From CAYZBF01 sp964476585 (GTDB lineage: Bacteria > Hydrothermota > UBA3072), in the NCBI GenBank assembly GCA_964476585.1, contig CAYZBF010000002.1, forward strand, positions 62,001-126,000: a DNA stretch of 64,000 bases, read 5' to 3'. Below the pieces are notes generated by a model. It did not search any database. It was not told where the DNA came from and saw nothing but the letters and a program-made list of their open reading frames with translations. The position numbers and the translations under genes were made by a program. Shown one piece after another: positions 29,127-36,230 of the stretch; the stretch's first letter is position 1, and the number at the start of each line of letters is the position of its first letter.

Positions 29127-29240
29127 GACGCAGATTAACGCAGAAAAATGGGTTAATAGGAAAATGAGTAAATGGGTGAATGAGGTGGTCTATTTAAACA
29201 ATTATCGAGGATCGAGCATCTAGCATCGAGAATCCAGTAT
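29127..29240. repeat. Low-complexity dispersed repeats downstream of mltG
   Basis: Three intergenic motifs stand side by side: GGACGCAGATTAACGCAGAA (29127-29146), a GGGTTAATAGG/AAATGGGTGAATGAG stretch (29150-29182), and a run of ATCGAG/ATCTAGC words (about 29205-29235). Each has relatives in other gaps of this window. No gene is seen in 29099-29312. Confidence 0.5.
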
Positions 29241-29312
29241 CTTTCACTGAAACCTAAAGTTGTATTTTTTATCTGTATAGATCAGTGTCTAAAATTGGGG
29301 TTGGGAATTTTG

Positions 29313-30089
29313 TTATTTCTTTAATGCTTGAATCAATCCGGAAATTGTATATTCCATAGGAACATTAATGCCATTTTCTCTAAGTTTTTTGGACACAGAA
29401 ATTGCATAAGGAATATCACAACCAGCTTCAAATACCACATCCCAATCCACTTCCCTCGGTGGGCAAGAGCACACAATCTTACCATCAACGATTAGAGTAA
29501 GTTGGTCTACGCATTCAATAATATCATTCGAGTGATGAGCAATCAATATGACCCCAACCTCACCCTTTAGTGATTCAATAATAGTTACCATCCTTTTCCT
29601 CGTCTCCCAGTCAAGCCCGCTAAAAGGTTCGTCAAGGATTATCCATGATGGTTCCCAAACTAGTATTGAAGCAAGGGCCACTAATCTCTTTTCACCCTCA
29701 GAAAGAGTAAAAGGGGATCCCGAAAGGATCTCATCTCTCAACCCAACCAATTCAACTACACGCGAAACTTGTTCATCTATGCGTTCCAAATGGTGTTTCC
29801 TGGCACCATAAGCAATCTCTTCATAAACACTCTCCTTAAAGAAAAGATCTTCCGGAAACTGAAAGAGAAATCCCATCTCCTTACGAACACCTTGAATTTT
29901 TCCCCTGGGAAATACTACCCTCCCACTTCGAGGCTTCATTAGATGTGCAATTAGGAGAGCAAGAGTAGTCTTACCTGCAGCAGTGGGACCTACGATAAGA
30001 TGAACTTCACCGGATTCAAATCTAAGAGAACAATTCTTTAATACTAAGGAATCGCCATATCCAAAGCTTACATTCTTTAAGAGTACCAT
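29313..30089 (-). CDS. ECF-type transporter ATPase (EcfA2-like)
   Basis: This 258-residue ABC ATPase is of the energy-coupling-factor type that powers vitamin and metal uptake. Walker A is GPTAAGKTT near residue 33, the Q-loop lies in FLFQFPEDLFF, the signature is LSEGEKRLVALA (with Glu in place of the usual Gly-Gly LSGGQ), Walker B is WIILDEPFSGLD, and the switch His is AHHSNDII. Its start codon overlaps the stop of the upstream ATPase gene by one base (TGATG), so the two form a heterodimer pair. No EcfT or substrate-binding S component is nearby, so the substrate is unknown. Confidence 0.88.
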   Translation of the reverse strand: MVLLKNVSFGYGDSLVLKNCSLRFESGEVHLIVGPTAAGKTTLALLIAHLMKPRSGRVVFPRGKIQGVRKEMGFLFQFPEDLFFKESVYEEIAYGARKHHLERIDEQVSRVVELVGLRDEILSGSPFTLSEGEKRLVALASILVWEPSWIILDEPFSGLDWETRKRMVTIIESLKGEVGVILIAHHSNDIIECVDQLTLIVDGKIVCSCPPREVDWDVVFEAGCDIPYAISVSKKLRENGINVPMEYTISGLIQALKK

Positions 30090-30844
30090 CAGAGAATTTC
30101 CAGAATCTCCTCAAATTTCGGAATATCGCTCTTATTTTCTTTAAGCAGTTTTTTAAACAAAGCCTTCTGCGTAGGAATGATATCCTTCTCCATTAGACTT
30201 TGGATCGAGGATTCGAAATTTACCTCCCCATTCTCAAGTAAAATCACTCTGTCCCCCCATCTTATTTCTTCAAAATCCTGCGTTATTATAAGTAGTGACG
30301 AGGAACACTCATCCCACAATCTATAAATCCTCTCTCGTGTTCTCCTGTCCAGAAATGAAGTTACTTCGTCAAAAATAAGGTAATCAGGAGACATTGCGTA
30401 GATACTAGCTATAGCTACGAGTTGCTTCTCTCCTCCTGAAAGTTCAGCGGGATCTCGATTGAGCATATCCTTCAAATCCAATTCGTCAATAATGGAATCT
30501 ATCCTTCCTCGAATTTTCTCGTGGTTCTCTTCAATATTACTCAAACCAAATGCTATCTCCCGCTCTACATCAGTTGTAACAAACTGGGTTTCTGGATCTT
30601 GAAAAACAATACCTATCTTCTGTCTAAGGGAGGTAAGACCATAAGCAGAAACCGGTCTGGAATCAATAATTATATCTCCTGAAGCAGGTTTAAGAATACC
30701 TGAGAGTGATAATGCTAAGGTAGTTTTACCAGCACCATTTGGTCCTAAAAGAATTAAATTTTCTCCTTTATGCCATGAGAAAGAAACATTCCGGATGACA
30801 ACTTTTTCTCCCCTCTCAATGGTTAAGGAATCGACTCTTATCAC
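30089..30844 (-). CDS. ECF-type transporter ATPase (EcfA1-like)
   Basis: This 251-residue ABC ATPase is the partner of the downstream one. Walker A is GPNGAGKTTLALS near residue 34, the Q-loop VFQDPETQFVTTDVEREIAFG is characteristic of cobalt/ECF-type CbiO-EcfA proteins, the signature is LSGGEKQLVAIAS, and Walker B is YLIFDEVTSFLD. The usual switch His is replaced by Gln in IITQDFEEIR, which is seen in some EcfA1 copies. It starts with GTG at 30844 without a clear ribosome binding site, nine bases after the M23 peptidase gene. The transmembrane components must lie elsewhere. Confidence 0.88.
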   Translation of the reverse strand: MIRVDSLTIERGEKVVIRNVSFSWHKGENLILLGPNGAGKTTLALSLSGILKPASGDIIIDSRPVSAYGLTSLRQKIGIVFQDPETQFVTTDVEREIAFGLSNIEENHEKIRGRIDSIIDELDLKDMLNRDPAELSGGEKQLVAIASIYAMSPDYLIFDEVTSFLDRRTRERIYRLWDECSSSLLIITQDFEEIRWGDRVILLENGEVNFESSIQSLMEKDIIPTQKALFKKLLKENKSDIPKFEEILEIL

Positions 30845-30853
30845 ATGTAGAGA

Positions 30854-31759
30854 TTAGTAAGTATTCTTATAAGTATCTAAATAGTCATAAGGATTTATAG
30901 GTTGACCTAGAACCCTTACCTCGTAATGTAGATGTGGACCTGTAACCCTACCTGATGATCCGATACAACCAACCCTTTTACCCCTTTTAACCTTCTGTCC
31001 TTCCACCACATAGATCTTTTTCAGGTGAGCATATCTTGTCTCAAAGCCAAATCCATGTTTTATCTTCACTGTGTTACCATATCCAGGTCTCAATTTGGTT
31101 GAAGTGACAATACCATCAGCAGCAGCTACAACAGGAGTCCCGGGATAATTTGCTATGTCAAGACCCTCATGAAATTGACGCTTGTGGGTTATAGGATGTG
31201 TTCTCCATCCAAAGCCATCAGTAAGCCAACCGTATGTAGGCCAGATAGAAGGGGTATGAGAGAGACACCTTTCGAGTTTAGTGAGTTTATCTTCTGAATC
31301 CTCTAAAGATTTCCTCTCAAGACCTATTAAATTCTGTATTCTATTAATATGACTTTCCACCTGTTTGACACTAATGTCAATCGCATCAGAATAGAATTCT
31401 TTCCTCTCAGGAAATCCACCTACACCCATCTGCTTCACAGATTTGCTAATCGGACTCAATTCACTGGCAAGCAGGAGTAAAGTATTATTCTGCCCTACTT
31501 TTTCCAGGCTTCCATCAAGAAGGGAAACTTCGTTACTTATTATCTCGAGCTTCCTGAAATATTGCTCATTTTCCTTTTTGAGTTCTGCATACTCTCTAAG
31601 AAGTGCTTTATTCTTATTCCCTTCAACTACAATATAACTAAATGCTCCACTCAATATACCTAAAATTATGATAAGGGAACATACTAATTTTTCAGAAAAA
31701 GTAAAACCCCATACCTTTTCCCTGGTATTGAATATTATACTCCATTTATGCAGAAACAT
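30854..31759 (-). CDS. M23-family (LytM) peptidoglycan hydrolase
   Basis: This 301-residue membrane-anchored protein has an N-terminal cytoplasmic stretch, one membrane segment at about residues 24-46, a coiled coil (about 50-90 and 130-160) and a C-terminal LytM metallopeptidase domain. Zinc ligands and catalytic residues are seen in FHEGLDIAN (HxxxD), RYAHL and the HLHYEV motif (HxH) near residue 280. Such proteins cleave peptidoglycan cross-links or activate amidases in cell separation. A consensus promoter places the start of transcription about two bases before the ATG, so the mRNA is probably leaderless. The ECF ATPase genes follow. Confidence 0.92.
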   Translation of the reverse strand: MFLHKWSIIFNTREKVWGFTFSEKLVCSLIIILGILSGAFSYIVVEGNKNKALLREYAELKKENEQYFRKLEIISNEVSLLDGSLEKVGQNNTLLLLASELSPISKSVKQMGVGGFPERKEFYSDAIDISVKQVESHINRIQNLIGLERKSLEDSEDKLTKLERCLSHTPSIWPTYGWLTDGFGWRTHPITHKRQFHEGLDIANYPGTPVVAAADGIVTSTKLRPGYGNTVKIKHGFGFETRYAHLKKIYVVEGQKVKRGKRVGCIGSSGRVTGPHLHYEVRVLGQPINPYDYLDTYKNTY

Positions 31760-31767
31760 AATATATC

Positions 31768-31795
31768 TCTATAATGATTTATATTAAAATGTCAA
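31768..31795 (-). promoter_or_regulatory. Promoter of the M23 peptidase gene (leaderless)
   Basis: On the minus strand TTGACA (31795-31790) and TATAGA (31773-31768) are spaced by 16 bases. The ATG starts at 31759, only eight bases beyond the -10 element, and no Shine-Dalgarno site exists. Confidence 0.7.
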
Positions 31796-32053
31796 GTGTT
31801 TTTTTTTAAAAAATTAGTATTTTTTTATATTTAAAATCCCAAAATAATCCGAAAATTTTAATAATTTATCTCAAGGCATTTAGAGATTAAAACCGAATAT
31901 GTAATATTTTATGCAAATGAATATTACAAAACCCAAGGAGGAAATTATCACTTTTATTTTCAACCATGGATAAACGCGGATTTATAAATGTTTCTATCTA
32001 AATATTGTTATAAACGAATTGAGGGGCTAATGTGTGTGAACTACTTAAATTAA
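31796..32053. other. AT-rich intergenic stretch without a gene
   Basis: Very AT-rich, with homopolymer runs of T and A near 31800. Near its end and into the nadD 3' end, ATTAATTAACCAATTAACTG belongs to the low-complexity intergenic word families of this window. Nothing else is recognised. Confidence 0.5.
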
Positions 32054-32638
32054 TTAACCAATTAACTGATCAACTAATCCACTATTTTTATAAAGGCCAT
32101 GTTTTTTAATATAATCAAACACTCTATATGGTAAATAATAATCCACAGGTTCTTTGTCACTTATAGCATTCCTGATCTCTGTAGATGAAATTTCTATGAT
32201 CTTTGATTGTAATGGATTTAAATAAGGAGGGTATTCCTTTGGGGATTTACTCCTTCTAAGAACGTATACTTCAGCTATTTCAATAATCTCGTTCCATCTA
32301 TGCCAGGAAGCAAATTCTTCTGCCTGATCTTCCCCTATGAGTAGGCAAAGCTCGCTCTCTTTCTCTTTAAGTTCCTTCAGGGTATCATAGGTATACGAAA
32401 TACCCTTTCTCCTTCCTTCTATACCAAGGACCTCGAAGAAAGGATTATTCTCGGTAGCAAGGCATAACATTTCGAATCGATGATGGAAAGGTGTGGTTTT
32501 AATATCTTTCTTAAAAGGGGAGATCCAGGTAGGAACAAAGAGAACCTTTTCGAGGCCCAAAATTCGAACGGCATCTATAGCTACTATTAAATGCCCGATA
32601 TGAACGGGATCGAAATTACCTCCGAAGACTCCCTTCAC
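32054..32638 (-). CDS. nadD: Nicotinate-nucleotide adenylyltransferase NadD
   Basis: NadD makes nicotinate adenine dinucleotide from nicotinate mononucleotide and ATP, the penultimate step of NAD synthesis. The 194-residue protein starts with the nucleotidyltransferase motif GGNFDPVHIGHL (HxGH), followed by FVPTWISPFKK, LIGEDQAEEFASWHRW and the ISSTEIRNAI signature near residue 152. The start is GTG at 32638, overlapping the BamD-like gene by four bases (GTGA). It ends the tmRNA-divIVA-punA operon. nadB and nadC also occur in the window; nadA is not seen. Confidence 0.95.
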   Translation of the reverse strand: MKGVFGGNFDPVHIGHLIVAIDAVRILGLEKVLFVPTWISPFKKDIKTTPFHHRFEMLCLATENNPFFEVLGIEGRRKGISYTYDTLKELKEKESELCLLIGEDQAEEFASWHRWNEIIEIAEVYVLRRSKSPKEYPPYLNPLQSKIIEISSTEIRNAISDKEPVDYYLPYRVFDYIKKHGLYKNSGLVDQLIG

Positions 32639-33348
32639 TGAATTTGATCTAACCTTTCTTTTGCTTCCCCCCCAAAATCTCCACCCACCTTGCTATAATA
32701 AAAGATTGCAAGAGAATCATTACCAGCACTATGGTAAATGTCTCCGAGAAGTAGGTAAGCCTTATCATCCCACTTATCGCTCTTTTTGATTACTCCTTTG
32801 AGGTATACCTTAGCTGCCTCATACCTACCCATTTTCATATAGATCTCCGCTATATCAAGGAGCTTTTGGTTACGTTTCTCATACACTCTATCCTTTCCTT
32901 CTTTTGCCTCTTCTAAATAGCTTGAGTAGGGATATCTAACAATAAACTCTTCATACACTGTAAGAGCTTCTTTTGCCATCGTCTGATCGCGTTGAGCTAT
33001 CGGAGACAAATTCTCAAGACACTCTGCCTTTCGTAGCAGTGCCTTCTCTGCATACTCAGAACTTGGAAAATTGGCTATCAAGAATTGAAACTCTGGAAGG
33101 GCTTCTTCGTATTCTCTAATCTTGTAGTAAGACTCTGCATAGTAGAACTGTGCATCATCTACCCACTCACTACCTGGATACCTGTTGAAGAAAAACTTAA
33201 AATACTCTATACTTTTTCTATAATCTCCCTTTTCAAAATATCCATAGGCTCTTTGGTATTCTTCATCTGATGATAAAAGGGTTGGCTTTATGTCATGAAT
33301 ACATGTAGTAAAAGTAAGACATAAGACTGCTATAATAAGTTTTTTCAA
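32635..33348 (-). CDS. BamD/YfiO-like TPR lipoprotein
   Basis: The 237-residue protein (from TTG 33348) has a signal peptide ending in a weak lipobox (CLTFTTC; Cys near residue 16) and four or five TPR-like repeats (EYQRAYGYFEKGDYRKSIEYF, DAQFYYAESYYKIREYEEAL, ALTVYEEFIVRYPYSSYLEEA). This matches BamD, the essential lipoprotein of the outer-membrane beta-barrel assembly complex. The TTG is chosen because it has a GGAGGAGGG site just upstream and overlaps the preceding stop as TTGA; an in-frame ATG at 33450 would put 34 hydrophilic residues before the signal peptide. Other TPR lipoproteins cannot be excluded. Confidence 0.8.
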   Translation of the reverse strand: MKKLIIAVLCLTFTTCIHDIKPTLLSSDEEYQRAYGYFEKGDYRKSIEYFKFFFNRYPGSEWVDDAQFYYAESYYKIREYEEALPEFQFLIANFPSSEYAEKALLRKAECLENLSPIAQRDQTMAKEALTVYEEFIVRYPYSSYLEEAKEGKDRVYEKRNQKLLDIAEIYMKMGRYEAAKVYLKGVIKKSDKWDDKAYLLLGDIYHSAGNDSLAIFYYSKVGGDFGGEAKERLDQIQ

Positions 33349-34220
33349 GATCCCTCCTCCATACTTCCTACGACTCTGAGTCTCTCTTTCGCGTCCCTTA
33401 CAATCCTTGGTTTTGCAAATTGATTTATGCTCAGGACCTTCTTGTAGCACGATTCCGCTTCCTTATATTTCTCCTGTGCGAACCTAATGTCCCCTAAAAG
33501 AAAATAGGCATCGTCTAGGAGCACCTTGGGAAGACCTAGAGAGATAACTTGAGCAAGATACAATTCAGAAGAGGAATAATTTCTCTCTTCAAACCTTTTC
33601 TTTGCAAGCATGAAGGACACCTTTCCTAACCAGTATTTAACCCTCCAATGCTTATGAATCTCTACCCCCTCCTTCAGTTCCTGATAAGCAGACAATAGCT
33701 CACCATCATGTATATAGCACTGTGCCAATTGGAATCTGGCATCCATATTTAAACTATCATACCCAATTCCAACCTTATAGAAATCAATAGCCTTATCATA
33801 GTTCATGGAATCAAAGTACCAATCGCCCATAAAGAAATTCCTTGCTCCCAGATCAAATCCTGGATCATATTCGAGTATCTTCTCCAGCATTAAATGAGCA
33901 GTGAAATCCATACCTCTTGTTATCGCATTATCAGCTGCCTTCTCTAGATCCAAAAGGACATTTGGCTTCCATGAAGGGTTAAGATCCAGTAGTCTATCAA
34001 AAGCTCTTATTGCCCTGCGCGGGTCATTCAGACGCAAATAAATATCTCCCTCCAGATATATTTCCCTTGGAACATTTGAATTTTTTAAAAGAAGCAATGC
34101 TTGTGTGGCCTTCATCGAATTGTAATACTCCATTGCTTTCTCATAATTACTCCGCCTACTGCAATTTTGAGAAAACAGGAGAGCCAAGATAAGGATTGTT
34201 AACTTACAAACGTTCGACAA
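33345..34220 (-). CDS. TPR-repeat lipoprotein
   Basis: This 291-residue protein has an N-terminal lipoprotein signal (LTILILALLFSQNC, Cys20) and TPR repeats through most of its length: YEKAMEYYNSMKATQALLLL, DPRRAIRAFDRLLDLNPSW, NYDKAIDFYKVGIGYD, ARFQLAQCYIHDGELLSAYQEL and KYKEAESCYKKVLSIN. It probably faces the periplasm and may act as a scaffold next to the BamD-like protein whose gene it overlaps. The start is TTG at 34220, overlapping punA by 17 bases. Specific function is unknown. Confidence 0.8.
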   Translation of the reverse strand: MSNVCKLTILILALLFSQNCSRRSNYEKAMEYYNSMKATQALLLLKNSNVPREIYLEGDIYLRLNDPRRAIRAFDRLLDLNPSWKPNVLLDLEKAADNAITRGMDFTAHLMLEKILEYDPGFDLGARNFFMGDWYFDSMNYDKAIDFYKVGIGYDSLNMDARFQLAQCYIHDGELLSAYQELKEGVEIHKHWRVKYWLGKVSFMLAKKRFEERNYSSSELYLAQVISLGLPKVLLDDAYFLLGDIRFAQEKYKEAESCYKKVLSINQFAKPRIVRDAKERLRVVGSMEEGS

Positions 34221-35043
34221 TGTTAACTACTAACCTTGACAATTTTGGGGCAGCTTCCCCTGCAGCCTTTAGGACCAGTTCATGATTTATCGGCAGAAGT
34301 GCGTCAGGGAGACCCAAATCGCTTATAATGGAAAGACCAAGAACTTTAGAACCCATCCATCTTGCAACAATCACCTCAGGCACAGTTGACATCCCAACAG
34401 CATCAGCTCCTAGTGTCCTTATCATTCTGTATTCGGCTGCAGTTTCAAAAGTGGGTCCCTGAAGCCCAAAATAGACCCCCTTTCTTACCTTTATGCCTAT
34501 ATCTAAAGCTGTATCTTCAGCAAGTTTCACTAGATCTTTATCATATGTATTGCACATATCAGGAAATCTTTGTCCCAATCTCTCATCATTTGGACCTCTC
34601 AAGGGATGTTCTGGAAAGAAGTTTATATGATCAGTTATTATCATTATATCGCCTCTTACAAATTGAGGGTTCAATCCTCCTGCAGCATTTGAGGCTATAA
34701 ATGTTTCAATCCCTAGAAAGCACAGTAACTTTGCTCCGTACGTAACCTTCCCCATATCATACCCTTCATAATAATGAAATCTTCCCTTCATTGCACAAAC
34801 ATTCTTCCCCGAAAGTTTACCTCCAATCAGCATTCCTTCGTGCCCTTTTACTGTAGAAATCGGGAAATTTGGGATATCCTCATAGGGAATTCCTACCGGA
34901 TTTTCTATTTTATCTGCCACTCCCCCAAGGCCTGATCCAAGTATAATCCCAACATCAGGCTTATCAAAACTTAAATGCTCAAGAACAGATTCTTTACTCC
35001 TGGACAGTCTTTCATATTCCAAGTCTTTCTCTTTTACTTCCAT
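34204..35043 (-). CDS. punA: Purine nucleoside phosphorylase (trimeric, PNP-I)
   Basis: This enzyme cleaves inosine and guanosine with phosphate to free base and ribose-1-phosphate. The 279-residue protein has IILGSGLGGVAD (phosphate loop), GHEGMLIGG, KGRFHYYEGYD, ASNAAGGLNPQFVRGDIMIITDHIN, and the base-binding AVGMSTVPEVIVARWMG with VLGLSIISDLG. These place it in the trimeric PNP/MTAP family rather than hexameric DeoD. Asn in ISDLG... INHELV region and the length fit Ino/Guo specificity. ATG at 35043 has AAGGAG upstream, nine bases after divIVA. Confidence 0.94.
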   Translation of the reverse strand: MEVKEKDLEYERLSRSKESVLEHLSFDKPDVGIILGSGLGGVADKIENPVGIPYEDIPNFPISTVKGHEGMLIGGKLSGKNVCAMKGRFHYYEGYDMGKVTYGAKLLCFLGIETFIASNAAGGLNPQFVRGDIMIITDHINFFPEHPLRGPNDERLGQRFPDMCNTYDKDLVKLAEDTALDIGIKVRKGVYFGLQGPTFETAAEYRMIRTLGADAVGMSTVPEVIVARWMGSKVLGLSIISDLGLPDALLPINHELVLKAAGEAAPKLSRLVVNIVERL

Positions 35044-35052
35044 TCTAACTCC

Positions 35053-35589
35053 TTATTCTTCAAACAGATCACCTACTTTTTTACTCGATTTTGGGGAGAC
35101 TGAGCCCTCCTTAACCCCTCTTTCTTTCACTTCATATACCTTTATTCTTTCCATCTCATCAAGCATCTTTAACTGTGATGAAAGGAACCCTCGAAGTTGC
35201 GCTATGAAACCATCCCTTTGACTCTTTAAGGCGCTTATTTGATTCTTCAGATCACGAACCCGGGCTGTCACATCTTCTAAAATCTCCCTCGCTTGCATTT
35301 TAGCCCTTTTCACTATCATCTCTGCTTCTTTTCGAGCGTTCCTTCGGATCTCGTCTGTGGTTTTTTGCGCTGATGTAAGGGTATCCTGAAGAGTTTTTTC
35401 CATCCTTTTGTAATCCTCAATCTTTATATCCAACTCCCGGAGTTGCTCCTGTAAACTTTTGTTTTCTCGAACTAGATTTTCCATATCTTTTGCTGTCATC
35501 TCAAGAAAAATATCTACTTCATTCTTGTCGTAACCTTTAAATGATTTTTTAAACTCTTGCTTTCTAATATCTAATGGTGTGATTTTCAT
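35053..35589 (-). CDS. DivIVA-domain coiled-coil protein
   Basis: This 178-residue protein (from ATG 35589, with GGAGGT four bases upstream) starts with the DivIVA membrane-binding motif ITPLDIRKQEFKKSFKGYDKNEVDIFL, followed by a long coiled coil (about residues 30-145) and a basic-acidic tail. DivIVA proteins sense curved membrane and organise poles or septa in Gram-positives; shorter relatives occur in diverse Gram-negative and candidate phyla. The gene follows the tmRNA gene by 28 bases, with no clear terminator between. An in-frame GTG at 35601 is a less likely start. Confidence 0.9.
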   Translation of the reverse strand: MKITPLDIRKQEFKKSFKGYDKNEVDIFLEMTAKDMENLVRENKSLQEQLRELDIKIEDYKRMEKTLQDTLTSAQKTTDEIRRNARKEAEMIVKRAKMQAREILEDVTARVRDLKNQISALKSQRDGFIAQLRGFLSSQLKMLDEMERIKVYEVKERGVKEGSVSPKSSKKVGDLFEE

Positions 35590-35594
35590 AATTA

Positions 35595-35612
35595 CCTCCA
35601 CGGTCTTGGAAG
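35595..35612 (-). promoter_or_regulatory. Hairpin covering the divIVA ribosome binding site
   Basis: On the minus strand CTTCCA (35612-35607) can pair with TGGAGG (35600-35595) around a six-base loop. The right arm is the divIVA Shine-Dalgarno. It lies five bases after the tmRNA CCA end, so it might mark tmRNA processing or limit divIVA translation. Confidence 0.4.
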
Positions 35613-35617
35613 TTTTA

Positions 35618-35967
35618 TGGTGGAGGCGGCGGGAATCGAACCCGCGTCCGAAATGGCTGTTTGAAAGCGTCTACATGCTTAGTGGTTGTTTTTCTCTCGC
35701 CTTCCCAACACCCAACCACAGGACTAAGAAAGGCTATGCCAGTAATTTTTCATCCACAATCCCCTGGCAATGATTGCAGACTATTCTCCTTCTATGACAC
35801 CCTACAAGAGAGTAGGAGAAGAACTCTCTCGCGGACGGGCAGCTAAATTAAGCTGCCAGAGCGTAATTAACGTTGCCGTTTATATTTATGACCACAGTTT
35901 TTCGAGTTATGGCAGCTCGGCATGCAACTTTCAATCCAATTCACTCCGTCGAGACCTTTTCGCCCCC
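35618..35967 (-). ncRNA. ssrA: tmRNA (ssrA)
   Basis: tmRNA rescues stalled ribosomes and tags their products for proteolysis. The 5' end GGGGGCGAAAAGGTCTCGAC (from 35967) and the 3' end TTCGATTCCCGCCGCCTCCA-CCA (to 35618) form the Ala-type acceptor stem: GGGGGCG pairs with CGCCTCC with one G-U pair, and CCA is encoded. The T-arm GCGGGTTCGATTCCCGC is intact. The tag frame ends NGNVNYALAA followed by TAA (35880-35848), and the stop lies in the hairpin GGCAGCT/AGCTGCC. Upstream codons read VINI, so the resume codon is not obvious. Length is about 350 bases, normal for one-piece tmRNA. Confidence 0.96.
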
Positions 35968-35979
35968 GCTCCTTTTAAT

Positions 35980-36007
35980 ATTTTAATGCTTTATATTGAA
36001 TAGTCAA
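35980..36007 (-). promoter_or_regulatory. Promoter of ssrA
   Basis: On the minus strand TTGACT (36007-36002) and TAAAAT (35985-35980) are spaced by 16 bases. The mature tmRNA starts 13 bases beyond the -10 box, leaving a short leader for RNase P to remove. Confidence 0.65.
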
Positions 36008-36010
36008 GGG

Positions 36011-36124
36011 GGAGACAATAGTCTTCAGTCTTTAGTCATAAGTCCTAAGTTATTTTTTCTAAAACTTACAATAAATTTTTAAATTTGACTACTGACTATC
36101 GACTATAGACTGAAGACTATCTCC
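36011..36124. repeat. Long imperfect inverted repeat of GACTATAGACTGAAG type
   Basis: The arm at 36011-36045 (GGAGACAATAGTCTTCAGTC onward) is repeated inverted at 36090-36124 (ending GACTGAAGACTATCTCC). The arms share AGTCTTCAGTCT-TAGTC with a few mismatches. They stand between the divergent ssrA and P5C dehydrogenase promoters, and single arms of the same word family occur near 40693 and 50132. Confidence 0.7.
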
Positions 36125-36139
36125 TGCATTTATGCAGGA
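36122..36139. promoter_or_regulatory. Palindrome upstream of the P5C dehydrogenase promoter
   Basis: TCCTGCAT and ATGCAGGA are perfect inverted repeats around a two-base centre, nine bases before the -35 element. A two-base loop cannot form a normal RNA hairpin, so a DNA-binding site is more likely. Confidence 0.55.
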
Positions 36140-36148
36140 AATAAGGGG

Positions 36149-36177
36149 TTGACAAACCCTACTTAGATATAAATGAT
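36149..36177 (+). promoter_or_regulatory. Candidate promoter of the P5CDH-citDE-citF operon
   Basis: TTGACA (36149-36154) is followed after 17 bases by AATGAT (36172-36177). The -35 is consensus, the -10 is weak, as expected for an activated promoter. Confidence 0.5.
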
Positions 36178-36230
36178 ATAGAAAATCTAATATCTCAAAG
36201 TTAAAATTAAATGCTTAATGAGGAGGTAGT

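Noticed and set aside
33349..33450. 34-residue N-terminal extension of the BamD-like lipoprotein
   Set aside because: It would put charged residues before a signal peptide and overlaps the upstream gene by over 100 bases; the TTG at 33348 has GGAGGAGGG and a TTGA overlap.
35579..36003. Three plus-strand reading frames of 60-77 codons over the ssrA region
   Set aside because: They lie antisense to a complete tmRNA with intact acceptor stem, T-arm and tag frame, and have no ribosome binding sites.
36011..36124. Insertion sequence ends or CRISPR repeats
   Set aside because: No transposase frame is nearby and there are only two facing arms with no regular spacers.
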